From: Lanius collurio
Lineage: Eukaryota; Chordata; Aves; Passeriformes; Laniidae
Direction: 5' to 3'
DNA: 64,000 nt
NCBI GenBank assembly: GCA_020086605.1
Contig: JACBWW010000004.1
Span: 40,412,816 to 40,476,815 of the forward strand
In this document: positions 10,010-22,900 of the stretch, piece after piece
Layout: the number at the start of each line of letters is the position of its first letter
How positions within the stretch are numbered: the first letter of the stretch is position 1
Notes under the pieces: model-generated
What the model was told of the DNA's origin: nothing
Seen by the model: only the letters and a program-made list of their open reading frames with translations
The model's database searches: none
Program-made: the position numbers and the translations under genes

Positions 10010-12790
10010 AAGTTTAAATGACAATTCCTTAGAAGGAGCTTTGCCTCCTCAGTGGATGTCTGACTTGTGTTTTGCATTCTCCACAGCCTTAGGCACAAGT
10101 ACTTTGACTTTGCAGCATGTTCCAACATGCTGAGATGGAAAGCAAAGCATTGAGCTTTGTGTCCTGGGTCCTCTTTCCCTTCTGAAAAACCAGGAGTGTG
10201 GGAGCTGCATGGAGCAGATGAATAAAGGACAGGGCACTAGGGCTGATCTTGGAGAGTTTGGGCCCAGCCTCAGCAGGATGCTTCAGATCTATTGCTTGCC
10301 TTATAGGTGACTGTGCCTTCCCTCTTCTCCCTAGTTCCTTAGAAAGTTCCCTTATATGATCTTTAATTAATGAACCCAATGAACTTTGTTTGGCCTGCTT
10401 CCCAGTGTTTTAAGTACTGGAATTTTCACTTGTTTCTCTGAAGAGATGTTTTTGTGGTCTAGAGGCTGTGTAGTAATGTGAATCAACAAGTTTCTGGCTC
10501 TTATTGGCATCATTTTTCATAGGGAATGGAAGCAGGGGTAATCCAAGCTGGTTATAAATGAAGGTGTGTTGTCCATACTGTGCAGGGCAAAGGCCTGCAG
10601 GAACCACTATTTGAACATAATAGAAAGTTAAAATGGCTAGGAATTGTTAAATTAGATCTGCTAATAAAAAGTACCTTTTTTCTCTTCCCAAGTGGTTTTC
10701 AAATGCCCCATTATCCCATCCAGGCAAGTCAGGAAGCATTACTGCTTTCATATCTCTATGGGCAGTAGGTAGGAGCTTAAGCCTTAGACTGTGAAGTAAG
10801 TTAGTGTCATGATGTAGATTAAAGGATCATTAATTCAGCATCCAAACAGGCTAAGGAGGAAGACTTGTTATTCTATCAATGGCTACAGGCTGTTCAGAAG
10901 GGAGAGCTGAGAAAGGAGAGAGGGTGGGGTTACCCATGCCCAGGTTGAGAACTTGGTCACTTCAAAGCACTAACACCACCTAAGGGTTCACACTGCACAG
11001 AAGGATCTTCCTGAGCTTTCTCATGGAGTTGCTTTCAGGCCTTTTGCAGCAGGATGAGCTGTCATTTTGTGTACACAGCCTTGACAGAATTGATAGCAGC
11101 ATTTACAGGATGCAGCAGTAAATAGAAACCTATTCTGACAGCTTTCTACTAGCAGAAGATGTTCATGCTTCTCACTGCTTCAGTTTGACTCTTCCCTGTT
11201 ATCCAGTGCATGCTTTGCAGTTTAATCAAATGCATTCAGAAGGTGTATTCTGAAATCATGTGCTTTCTACTTAAAGGACTTGATGGCAAAACATATAATC
11301 ATATATTTATTTCAGAGTAGTCTTTGACATAGTTCATGATTCTCTGGTTCTCTCTTCCTTTTTCTTTCAGCTTTCTGCTTTCCTAAATCCAGCAGCAGAG
11401 TAGAGCCAGCAAGAAGAGAGGGGGTGGAAAATAGCCTTTGAAGAGGACTGAATATTTGCACTGGTGCTGTGAGCTGCTTGGTGGTGAAAGGTCAGTGTCA
11501 AGACTACTGACATGTTGGCTATCAGTTTGGGGGTGGATAATGGCACATGGTATAAATTTGAGCTCTTCACCTGCAAGCTTTAGAATTCTTCTCCTGGGAA
11601 GGCTTTACTTAAATTACTTTTAGCTGCTTTCTGGAAGGTGATAAGCAGCTGGAGGCTCTTTCTGAGAGTGTTCAGTGGGGTAGGTAAAGTGTCAGTGGTA
11701 ATGTTTTCATCTTACAGAGAGGGATCTCAAGAGAGGTCATGCTTTCAAAGGTTGGAGTTTAGCCTTGCCGAAGAATGTCAGTGAGTTTGCTGAAGATTAA
11801 AGTTATTGGCCCACACCTGCACTGCACATACCAATGGGAGGACGTCTGCTTTGTTTGCTAATGGCTGCCAGGGCTATCTGGCCCAGCTCAGATAGTCTTC
11901 AGTGGAACATTTCCCTCCAGGCCAGCAGTGTGCCAAAGTGGTTGCATTAAGGGACTACTTTTGTTACAGCATAGGTACAGTGGGATTTCCTGCAGCAAGT
12001 CTTTCTTATGAGCTTTGGCAAAGATGTTAGAAGTTATCTGAGTTGTGGTGTATGAGTTATCTGTGAAATAGTTGTCACTGATGTGTTGGATACCAATTTG
12101 CTTGCTATCACTCAAAAATCAATGCTTTTAAATAATGATGCTTTTACTGGCCTAGGAGCTATTTCATTTGCTTTGGCATTGATTGTTCCCCATCTGTGAG
12201 ATGCTGCTTTAGGGCAGGTTGTGCAGAAAAAGCCTGCAGGCCTGGTTTTCTTTGCTGTTTAATTAAGTTCTGTTACTGTGCAAGTTGAGGCAGATGTACC
12301 AAGCAGTGTCTGTGATGACTAAATGAATGTCTAGCCAGCAGGAGTGTGTGTGTGCATGTTGCATGCTTTCTGAGCTGGGCTCTGTGTGCATGCCTGTGTG
12401 TGCCTTTGGGTCTGCAAAGAAAAATATAGTGGTGTAATGTGGAACAACCAGAGCAAGTCCTGCCACTGAAACTTTAGGTTTCACAGCTGCTTGTGCAGTG
12501 CTTGTGTTCCTAGATGCTCAGCACCCAGAATTGGAGCCATTCCACTCAGCTTCTGGTGAGTTCTTGTGGTGCAGTTTGTCCTAAGGGCTCAGTCGCAGTC
12601 GGATGAGAGCCCAAGAAAATCAGACCATGGGAAGTGATTTTTGAAGTGATCCCAGCTTTGCCTGGCAGTCATGCACTGTGTATTCTTACCCTCCTAGGAG
12701 GTTGTGGCTTGCAGTCACACAGGGCAGGATGAGCTCACTGTTTACCTTTTTTATCTTATTGAGATACTTGCATAGGTTCCTCCTTGCTTC

Positions 12791-12820
12791 ACTGTTATTC
12801 ACTGTTATTCACTGTTATTC
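12791..12820. repeat. 10-bp tandem repeat, three perfect copies
   Basis: ACTGTTATTC occurs three times head to tail. A short simple repeat with no known role. Confidence 0.92.
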
Positions 12821-13154
12821 TTGTACTTCATTATTAGCATCTCAATCTCTGATGCATTTGAACCAGCAAGCCTCCTAAATTATTGCCAAAATTGCTTTAC
12901 CAGGCAAGTCCTCTTATTTTAAGTATGTATTTTATTAATCACAAAAGAGGTTGTTCCAGTTCACTAGCCAAAGTAGTCTTTGCTGGCAAAAGCACTTTTG
13001 AGTCTGTGAAATCATGTTGCTGTTGGGCTTTTGACAATTTGCCAGTCACCTGGAGCCTGTCATGCCCCTCAGCTGGTATTCCTCCATCAGCAGGGCTTCT
13101 CGGTGCAGATCCTCATAAAATCACTGGGTTTAGAGAAAGGTGAGGGTCTTGCAG

Positions 13155-13265
13155 TGGGGAGAAAGAGAGAGGCAAGAGTGAGACTGAGGGACTTGCCCAA
13201 GCCCATGCACAAAGTCTGTGTCACAGTGGAAAGTTGGATTCAGGCTGTTCAACTCCCAGTTTCTT
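13155..13265. repeat. Possible ancient amniote SINE/LINE remnant
   Basis: The phrases GGGACTTGCCCAAGCC and AAAGTCTGTGTCACAGTGGAA resemble the conserved 3' segment seen in old MIR/CORE-type amniote repeats (from memory). The copy is diverged and its borders are unclear. Confidence 0.3.
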
Positions 13266-16200
13266 GAATTAATCTTCAAACTGTTACCCCTTCCTTTTTA
13301 TCTACAGGTTCTGTCACTTGTGTGTTCCTCTCAGCTTAATGCATTTTGTTTTCCCTAGAGAATTATTTCTCTCTGTCACTTCTCTTGCAGTGTATGTGGG
13401 CATAGTAGGAACCCTTTGTTGATTCTTGTGAATTCCATAAAAATACTTCTTTCCATTATGTGATTAAATTTCACAGCCTGTATTCTGTGATTGCTTGCTG
13501 AAATTTAACTTGCTGATGAAACTGCTGTCTGTTGGACTGGACCAAGTGAACTTCATTCATTACAGAAGTACTTCTACTCTTCTAACCACTTTTTCAGTTA
13601 GCAAAATACTTCCTACTATGAAGCTCATGTTTAATTAATATGTTTTTATGTATTTGTAAATACACCCCTGTGGCAGAGCTTGCCATTTCCTGTTCATCAG
13701 AGAGCTTATTTGTAATTACTGATAATGATTCAGAACAGGTCTTTGCCTCGGTGTTTAAAATAGAACAGAATTATGTGTGTTAAGTACTGTTGCTGCTTCT
13801 TGTCCAGTTTCAGGAATGATTCATATCAGTTCTGAGGGTTTGTTACAAGGGTGACTGAAGGCAAGAGACCCTGCTTATGTCACTGAATTCAGGATGAGGC
13901 CCTCATATTCATCCTGGTCCTGTGACACTGATCAACATCTCTGTGCTTTTTGGGACCATGAGGCTCAGAGCCTGAAGTGGCCCTAAGCATGGGAAGCAGA
14001 TTGTGGCTCCCTGCTCCCACTGCCCGGGCTCCTTGGGAAAAGCGTTTTGTTTCACTGTAGTCTCCTACCCTCACTTGTTTTCCCTGAAGACCAGGATAGC
14101 GCCCTGAAGCCTGACCCCTTCTTTGCAGGTGATGGGAGGCAGCAGATCACCCTGTGTGAGGCAAGGAGCACAAACACAACTTCCAAAAAGAGGTTCTAGA
14201 GAGCTGCCTTTCCCTGAATAGTTGGCTGGGTGAGTCATTAAGCATGCAGAGGCAGCCAGTGCCATCGGCTCTGCTCCTGGCTAGGAAGGACAGATCAAAC
14301 AGGAGACAGCCCTGATTGCTTTCTGATTCATGGTCTGCCATCCCTGGTGATTCACCCTGCTTTATAAACCTGCAGCTGTTCCCTGCCAGCTTTCTGGAAA
14401 CAGGCGTATCCTCTCCTGCCAGCAGCAGAGCCAGGCTGCCTGAAAGGCCTGTACCCAGCGCTGGGTGCAGCAGGACCTGCAGTCTTGAGGGGGATTTCAG
14501 ACTGACTGTCATCTGATGCAAATGCAGTCTCAGCCGTGCGTCTGCCCAGTCCTCACCCAGGACGAGATGGAGCTGTGACTGGGATTTCTGAGCCCTTGGA
14601 TCAGGAGGAGGGACAAGTTAGTTTCCATTTCTAGGGCCCAGCACCTGCTCTATGGCGACGTGTGGGGGAAGGAGGGAAGGTTCCTAAGATCCTTGGAAGC
14701 AAGAGGGAAACTGGGCCAAGGAGCCTAAGGACAGAAAGCATTGTTATCATCCCCATGTCAGTCTCTGCAAACCTGCAGTGCATGTTCCTCTACTTACAGC
14801 CCTGATGTTAGAAGGGATGGGGAGAGGACCTTTTGCTGGAAGGCATCTCTCACATCAGGGCTGAGGTACCTGTTATGAGTTGTGCAGGCATGTGTGGCTG
14901 CCTTGCTGCTGCTGTTCTTGTTCTATGGCTAAATGAAGCCTCTGTGAGCTGTAAATTTGTCATCTTCCATGAATGTTGTGTTCTTGGGGTGTCTTCTCAT
15001 GGAGAACTTGCAAGCTTGGTCAGTGCATACAGTACCAGCAGCATTCATTCCTTCCCAAAGCCTGGGGCCCTTTTGTGCTGCAACATGGTAATTAATCTGA
15101 GCGTTGCTGGAGGTTCTGATCTCTTCTGAAGATAACTCTTCAGAGTTGTTCTCCTTGATCTGTGTCACCATCTCAGCACTGCTCCCTTTGCCAGCGAAGC
15201 AGCATTCTGCTGCCAACTGCTGTTGCCAGACGTTAATTCTGGAGAAAAATGTTTTCTTGTGAAATGGTGACGGGAATAGGCATAGGTGGGACTGTTGGCA
15301 TTTTCACACTCTTGCTTTCCTTGTTTGCTTCATTTGTTAATTTCTAAAGCACAGGCCTGGCTGGGGCTTTTGAGTGAGCTGGCATGAAGCACAAGGAAAT
15401 AATTTCCTGCAAATAAAATACAATTATGCTGCAGAATGGGCAGCTGCTGTTCCCAGCCTTGGTTCATCTGGTTCTAAAGCCCGACATTAGAAGTGTGGTG
15501 ACAAAGATAATGCTGATAGTCACCTGATGTGCAGCCTGGCTGTGTATACCTATTTCTCAACTTCCTTTGCTGTCAGGTGTTTTGCCAAGGTGGTTGAGTA
15601 TCTGTACTGCAGCTGGGTGCAGCTGCAGTGGGTCCTTGGAGGGAGCTTGCTCACTTGTGCGAAGAAGTTTTGCAATTTAACTAAGCATGAACTCCATGCC
15701 TCTGGGAAAATGTAGAGGCTGTTTGCCTGCCTGCTTCCAGGGAAATTGCTGGTTTAGGAAAACGTTGCACTCTGACACGAGTGCACAGTGCTTGCGTCAT
15801 TCCTTGCTGGCTGGTGGGGGACGAAAGGGATGATTTTTTAATTGAATGCAAGTGGTGAGGATTTGGTTGCACTTCTGCATCCTGCCTCACACAGGTTATG
15901 CCGGCAGTGATACTCGGGGCAGTGCCTTTGTCTTCTCTGCCTGCTCAGGCAGTGATGAGAATATTTCTTTGAGGGGTTCAGACTTTAAAGTCAACAACAG
16001 GCAGTGAAGTAACATGGAGCTGTGCTTGCTGCAGACCTTCTTCTAAGGAACCTTCCCCAGGTTGTAGCAGATCTGTAATACTGCACTGGGACTGACTACT
16101 CACAACAAACTCCCATTCCTTACATATCTGCAGGGGTGTTTTGTGCTGTCAGATCATCTGAAGCCAATGGTTTTATTTCTTTCTCTTAGTAGCTAGGAGA

Positions 16201-16770
16201 GTCGCTTTAGTGCTCTGGAGGACAGCTAGCCAGTGAGAAGGGCCATGAAAAGTAACCAGTGAAGAGGAGAATTAATTACACCAACAGACTGCTGAGGTTC
16301 AAAAAGGATAGGAGATCTGAACATGTAACAAGTCTGTTCCCAGTTCCAGTTGTAAATATTAAAAATAGCCCAAACTTAAGAGAAGGTTCTATTTAAGGCA
16401 GTTGGAACTAATGCCAGTGAGAAAATAATATTCTTTGAAGACAGTTTATTCCATAAATATCAGAGACCGAGGTTTCTGTTCCCACCTTCAGAACAACCGC
16501 TATGGGCTGTAGTCAGGAGCCAGACTGGGATTTTCTGGAGAACAGGTCTGGGATTGTGCGAGATCTTGTGTGTAGGTCACCCAGATGGATATGAGAGCTC
16601 TTTATCTGAGCTAGAAATGTCCAATGTCCCTGAAGTCAGTTGAATGGCTTGTTCACTGGCTTACTTCAGCAAAAGATTGGAAGTGTTAGATCTTGTAGGA
16701 GGCGAGTAGTAATGCTGACCTTCTGGGAGAAGTGGTGTGATGACTGACTCACTCAAGCTTTTCTGGTTTT

Positions 16771-16797
16771 GTTTGTTTGTTTGTTTGTTTTTTAAAG
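16771..16797 (+). promoter_or_regulatory. CD151: CD151 first-coding-exon splice acceptor made of a TTTG microsatellite
   Basis: A (GTTT)n tract of about five units runs into TTTTTTAAAG, with the AG at 16796-16797. It occupies the polypyrimidine-tract position of the acceptor before the start-codon exon. Purine G interruptions make it a non-ideal tract, and its length is probably variable. Confidence 0.75.
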
Positions 16798-16901
16798 GAA
16801 CTTGGTGAACCTGAAAGATGCGTGAGTATACGGAAAAGAAGGAAACATGTGGGACCATCTGTCTGAAGTACCTGCTCTTCATCTTCAACTTCTTTTTCTG
16901 G
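16798..16901 (+). CDS. CD151: CD151 exon with start codon (residues 1-28)
   Basis: Twenty bases of 5' UTR precede the ATG at 16818; the donor GTAAGG follows 16901. It encodes [18 protein letters not shown] and the first half of membrane segment 1. Cysteines 11 and 15 are the expected juxtamembrane palmitoylation sites. The start is fixed by agreement with the vertebrate N terminus, although human has MGEFNEKK. Confidence 0.95.
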
Positions 16902-19900
16902 GTAAGGAAATTCAGTCTGTGTCAGAGGCACTGAGATGGCACTGCAGTTTTGGTGTCAGGGGTGCAGAAATGGGAGTGATGAAGTCTTTGGGAGGAAGTG
17001 CTGATGTCAGTAGGACGGAACTTTTGTCCTGTTGGGTGAAATGCCACCCCTTGGGCTTGCCTGCCCGGGCAGAAGTTATGGTTTGACACTGTAGCATGTG
17101 GCTGTTTCTAGGTCATGTTACCAAGTACAGAAAATCACAGGAACCCTGAAAATAAACTTTGGTTTTTTTCACCTGGTTTATTTTTTCAGAGAGCCTAAAT
17201 ACTCTACTGTCTTGCCATTCCTCCTCTAACACAAACCTTCTTGCAGCTGGTCCACTCTAGAACTTCCCAGAGTTCTGCTTTCCACTAGAAAAGTTACTGA
17301 TGCCAAAGGATTATGTTTTACTTTGGTGCATGGGACAGAGCAATGGAGTGTCCAGGTCAGACCTTTAAGGAAAATTTTCTGAGTTTACCAGAAGCTACCT
17401 AAAACCCTCTGGAAACTGAAGGCTTACAAACTAAAAGTGGACTGCTAGGGATGTGGTTGGGTTCTCTGTGTTCATTTGCAAGGGTTAGAGTTTAGCCAGC
17501 CACACTGGTCATACAGATTTGACATTTTATTTGCCCAAAACCCAATGTGGCTACATTTAGGAAGACTCTGGTCTGAGTACGAACTGCTGTGCACAGGTAG
17601 ATGGTTTACAAAGCTTCCATCTCAGGCTGCCTGGGGTGCTGAACTGGGTGCCTTGGAAGCTCAGTCTTTCCCACTGGGCTGGGATTTGCTCCAGTCCCTA
17701 TGAGTCCATCCTTTAATGTAGATCATCTTTGGCTCAGCTGATGGGGCTGTGGCACATCATGCTGTCCCTGTCCAGTTGCTCTGGGAGGTGAGGAAGTTCA
17801 TGCCTCAGACACCGTTCATTTTCTTTCTTTTTTCTCTCCCCAGTTGGCTGGCGGGGCCGTGATGGCAGTGGGCACCTGGACCCTGGCTGAGAAGAGTGAC
17901 TACATCAGCCTGCTCTCCTCCAGCACATACTCTGCTACTGCTTACATCCTGGTGGTAGCTGGTGTGGTGGTCATGGTCACTGGCATCCTTGGGTGCTGCG
18001 CCACCTTCAAAGAGCGGCGGAATTTGCTAAGAGTGGTGAGTTTTGCTTGGTTGTTTTGTTTGAGGGAAACATCTTGGTTGTGTTGTGTGCAGTCTTATTT
18101 GTTTGTCCTAGAGCGAGTATCACTAAGGTCTCCAGCTCCCGGCAGCAGTGCTGTCCATGTTCCAGGGGACAGGTTTTACTGCAGAGCATTTCCTCTCATC
18201 CACGCAAAGAATGTGCTGCAATGGTTCAAGAGTAAAAAGTGCAGTTGTAGTACCTTTGCTTTGTGTAAGAACATCTATTTGAAACTGTTCAAAACAAAAT
18301 CTTGTGGCTTTTGTCTCTTCCTTCTTCCTTGCCCATTCTATATTCTCCTTTGGAAAATGGGAAGAGAGAGGAAAATATGAGAGACCTGTAACAAAACTGG
18401 TTTTTAATGACATTAGGTTCAAGCCAAATTAAAAGACTTTCTCACTTGGTTGTCAAAGATCAGAATGTTTTCATTATTTTCTTCAGTTGCAAAAAAATTA
18501 CCTTAGTCTTGCTCCCACCAAAAAAGAGCTCTACTGTTTCGATAATCTGCTGCTGCTTTTGCACCTTTCTGTGTTACTTCCTGAGCTCCCTGCTCACCCA
18601 CCTACACTGAAATATTCTTACTTGGGGTTTCTATTTTGCTTGCTCCCTCTCAAATCTCCCTCTCAGTCTGGAGTGTGGCAGCAGTCTGTTTTAGTGTCTG
18701 GGCTGCAGTGGTGAGTGCAATGACTGAAATAACAATCAGCGGCTCTTGGCTTTCACAGGTACAGAAAAAGACTTCACCCGCCAGCTCCTCCCTTTGCAAA
18801 TCCTTGTTGACCTAACTGGCCCCATTTCTCCTCTTTAGTTTGGATAGAGGAGCAGAAACAGGAGCTGTGAGCAAGCCTGATGCTTCACTGCTATGCAGAC
18901 CTGATAATCCCTGAGAGAGGCAGAGTAGGGCCAGGAAGGGAGAATAAAATACAGAGGGAGACACAGTGAGTGCATTGCTGATGCTTGTTCAGTAGGCTTT
19001 TGGTCTGTAGCAGTTGGTTTTGGCCTTGCTTCACTGTCTGTCCATGCCAAAGAGATCTCCCTTTGTCTTTTTCCCTCAGCCAGAAGCTACGTATTAAAAT
19101 CCAGGGGGGTTTTCTTTGTTATTCTGCGATAGAAAACTAATAATTGTCTCTAGGGGACAAAAGGTCACTCTGTCTCCTTACACCACGAGTCCTTTTGGAG
19201 TGGCTGGTTGTGACAGGCCTATTGTCTCTTCTTGCTTGTGCTCTGCTTTTGGTTGCCCTAAGTAATCTGAGACGGGGCTGTGCTTGCCAGGGCTGGGTGA
19301 GTCTGGCTGGGTGAGCCTCTGCCAGCTCTGAGCTCAGACAGTAATCCTGACAGCTTCACAGTCACCCCAGGAGCTGTGCCAGTCGGTCCCATTTTCTCTC
19401 AGTACAAGAGACCCATGTAAGTATGGGAGGCAACAGTATAAGCAGCGCTCTCTGCTCTCCTTAGTGATGCCTTGGTGCTTTTGAAAATCAGTTACTGGCA
19501 GCTTTGGGTGCTGTTTGTAAAATGCATATTGGGTTTTTAGTTTGTTTATCTCTTGAAGAGTTGGGAAGCTGTGAATTATTTTGCTGTCTTGTATGTAACT
19601 GTGAGTTTTATGGGCCCACTTCAAGGCTCTTCGTAGTATTTCACTCATCACTCACAGCTGTGCTACTTCTTGTCATTTCTTGTTGGCCTTCCTTAGCCAT
19701 GTGCTGTGCTGAGGCTTGGGCAGCAGGGGTGGAGTTTCTCTGGCTCCATGAGCAGGCAAGGCAGTGGATCTGCAGCCTGGCTGGCTGTGATGCTGCAGTC
19801 CAGCTCTTTACAACGACAGACCACTATTATATCATACTTCAGTCAAAATGTAGTCCCAGGGAGAGGCCTGTCAAATAGAAGACCTTGCTTATAAAGAGAG

Positions 19901-22900
19901 AAGATGACTTCCTATAGGCTTGGCCCCTCACACGGCCTCTTCTAGTAAGCTACCTTGGACAGGGAGAAAGGAACACACATGGATTAGGATTTCTGTTCCT
20001 GCTGCCTTTCAGCCTGGAACCCTCACACTGAAGTGAGGTTGCCGGTTTAGGAGTATCGTTCCTATCTGTTTCTTTTTCAGGTAGTAGAAAGATGTCTCCA
20101 GATAGTTATATGGCTTGTAGGTGTGTTGAACCATTTTTTGTGTTATTCAGAGAAAACACATTTAACAGTTGGTGCTTCACTCAAAACTGCATGGAAGCAA
20201 TTTGGACTCTAGATCTTGAGGAGACACCCAATAGCCTGTGTTCTGTGTGTGTCCAGAGTGAAAGCTGCTGCTCCCCTATTTCAGCATGATACTTAGAAGT
20301 GGCCCTCAGGGAACGATGAGAGTAAGATAATGATGGAGTGTATCAGCAGAGACGGGTTGGGTGCATGGGTGGTAGATGCACTAACTTCCCTCACAAGGTT
20401 TTACTTGTGACTCAGATTTATTAAGGTCTGCTGGATACATGTTTGTTTCTATCCACTGTAAGCCAGCACAACGAGCAGAGAGCTTGTGGTGATGTAACTT
20501 TAGCTCTACCTGAATGCATCTGACATTGCACAGAGCAAGGAAAAATAAATAAGCTTTCCAGTCCATTGGTTGTTCTCAGCATCCTGCCATCCTCCTGCCT
20601 TTCCTTGGCAGAGAGATGATGTCAGGCCAGTTAAGGCATAACAAGGTCCCAACAAAAGAGTGCCAGCCGTTGTGTCAAGGCCTGCCAACCCTTTCTTGCT
20701 GCTTTTCAACCTCCTGGGAGTGTTGGGAGCAGCCTTTAGCTATCCTGCACTCCAGTGGGTGACTCACTGTCCTGGGATGAATGGGTACCTTGTACAGGCG
20801 GCTGCAGAGATGGTCGGGATCGCTGCCGGGGAGAGCCTGGGGCAGGGGAGTGAAAGGCTGAGATTGTGTGCTCAGATTAAAGCCCGGTCTGCAGATAAAA
20901 CCCAGCTGTCCTTCCTCAGCAGCTGCTGAAGCCCGAGGAGGCCTGAGTGTGTCATTTTACTCCTGCAGAAGGGACTTGGAAATACCTAGTGAAAAGAGTG
21001 CACAGTGGGGCTGTGAACCTCGTGCAAAAGACGGCATCCTTGCTGTGTCTTCATCTTCACTGTCCTTCTTTGTGCAGGTTTGATGTCCAGTTACATTTGT
21101 AGGGAGCCATTTTCTTTGTCTCTTGGTAACAGACCTTTCTTACGATTGAGGGTAAAACAGGAAATGGGAGATGTTTTGTATGTTCTGTCCTGGGGAAGCC
21201 AGCTCTTGCGGGGACTTAGCTTGAGGTCCTTGTTCTTGTGGCTGGAACTGGTGTCTCTTCAGCTTTATTTACAGAAAGATCAATTTAATAGCAGTCACAG
21301 AACAGCCTGAATCTGTAAAGAAACTGTTCCTTGCTGACCATGAGCAAGGCAGGGACTGTTTGTCAGGAGAGGGGTTCTCCCTTAAAAGCTGTCTTTGACC
21401 CTAAGAAGGAAGTGGATGGATCACCCTGGCTCTTCAGGCCTGCCTAGTCCTTTTAATGTATCGCACATACTCCTCATGGGTTTGGCTTCCCTACTTATTT
21501 GTGTATAGAAAAGGGCTCCCAAACAGTTTTCTGTACTGTCCATTTGAATCTCTCTGTGGTAAACAGGGCTTACTCTTTTCACTTCACTGCCACCAAGCTC
21601 TTTTGAGAAAGAGTCATGTTCACCTATGCATCTTCTAAGAGTTGTTCTCACTTTGGTTTTGAGATGCTGAGCTTTTCCATCTAGATCCCAGTTCAGGAGC
21701 ATGTACAGTCCCAGTGCTGAGTGTGACTCAGTGCTGAAGTCCATCCACTTTAACAGTGCTCCTCAGCCTGTGGCTGAGCTCCATGGAAGTCACTGGGAGC
21801 ACAAATGATGCTTTATGCTTAGCTGCTGTGCTGTATATTTGGTGAAATGGGCCCTCTGTGGCATTACTGAATCATCTTTATAACATACATTGCTCCTTAG
21901 TAACTTGGTGAAATGCCCTAAACAATGTCAAAACAAGCAAAAGTTTAAATTTTTTTTGTATTGATGTCAGAAGCAGATATTTTGTATGATACTGAGTGTA
22001 GTCATTAGGTTATCTAGCAACCACTTTCTTTTGTACAGTGATCTTATCTTGGTTGCCTGCACTTTTCCATTCTCTAAATCCCTCTGGCTCTGTGAGTTAA
22101 ACATACACTTGCTGCTGCTTGTCTTCAGTTATTCTGTGGTTTGGTGTTTTTTTATTAATATGTGGGATTGTTCCTTTCCTACCCTGCTGGAGTCTTAATC
22201 CCATCCCCTGCCTTTGAACACTGCTACAGAAAAGCATCGATGAAGACAGTCTGGCATTTTACCAGGTAAAGAAAAGCTGCCTCCCGGCATCCCCTTATGT
22301 TCTGTTCTAATGTGCTCTGTTTCCCATTATTTTACAGTACTTCATATTGTTGCTATGCATCTTCCTCCTGGAGATCATTGCAGGAATCCTGGCCTATATC
22401 TACTACCAGCAGGTGAGTGGACATTAGTCCTTGGAGACTCAAACAAGGGAGAGAGAGCAGCTCGTTATCATCCCATTTCTCCAGCCAGAATTTGGCTTGG
22501 ATGTTTGGGACATAGGTCTGGTTGTGGTTCACCTACTCACTCTCCTCCATATACAAAAGACCTTGGATTGTTTACTGATTTTGACAAAGTGGTGGTCATT
22601 ACTGCAGGGGGGCTGCTCAGCCCTGCTGCTTAGCTCCTTCCTGTGGTGCACCTTGTGCCCTGTTTTTCTGCAGACCCTTGTAGAAGACAATTTTTGAGGC
22701 TGTGTAGATCTAGGGGCTCTCCTAACAGCCTCCTAACTACAGGTGTAGTGCAAACAGCTGAAATCACATTAGTGCCACTTAGCTTGTTAAGGACACAGGA
22801 GTGGTTCCTGCTGCATCTGGCAAAGGTGATGAACGGTGCAGCTGGGAGGTCCTTTCAGGTCAACAAGTTTTTGAGAGCTTTACTTAAGCAGCCCAGCTGA

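Larger units (their letters stand above)
7339..16797. other. CD151: Unannotated DNA upstream of the CD151 start exon
   Basis: About 9.5 kb without a recognisable coding exon, RNA gene or complete transposon. It probably contains a 5' non-coding intron of CD151, because the start-codon exon has a splice acceptor and so must be joined to an upstream exon. I could not locate that exon: there is no CpG island here. It holds a 15-base C run, a short 10-bp tandem repeat and one possible ancient SINE-like remnant, listed separately. Confidence 0.5.
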
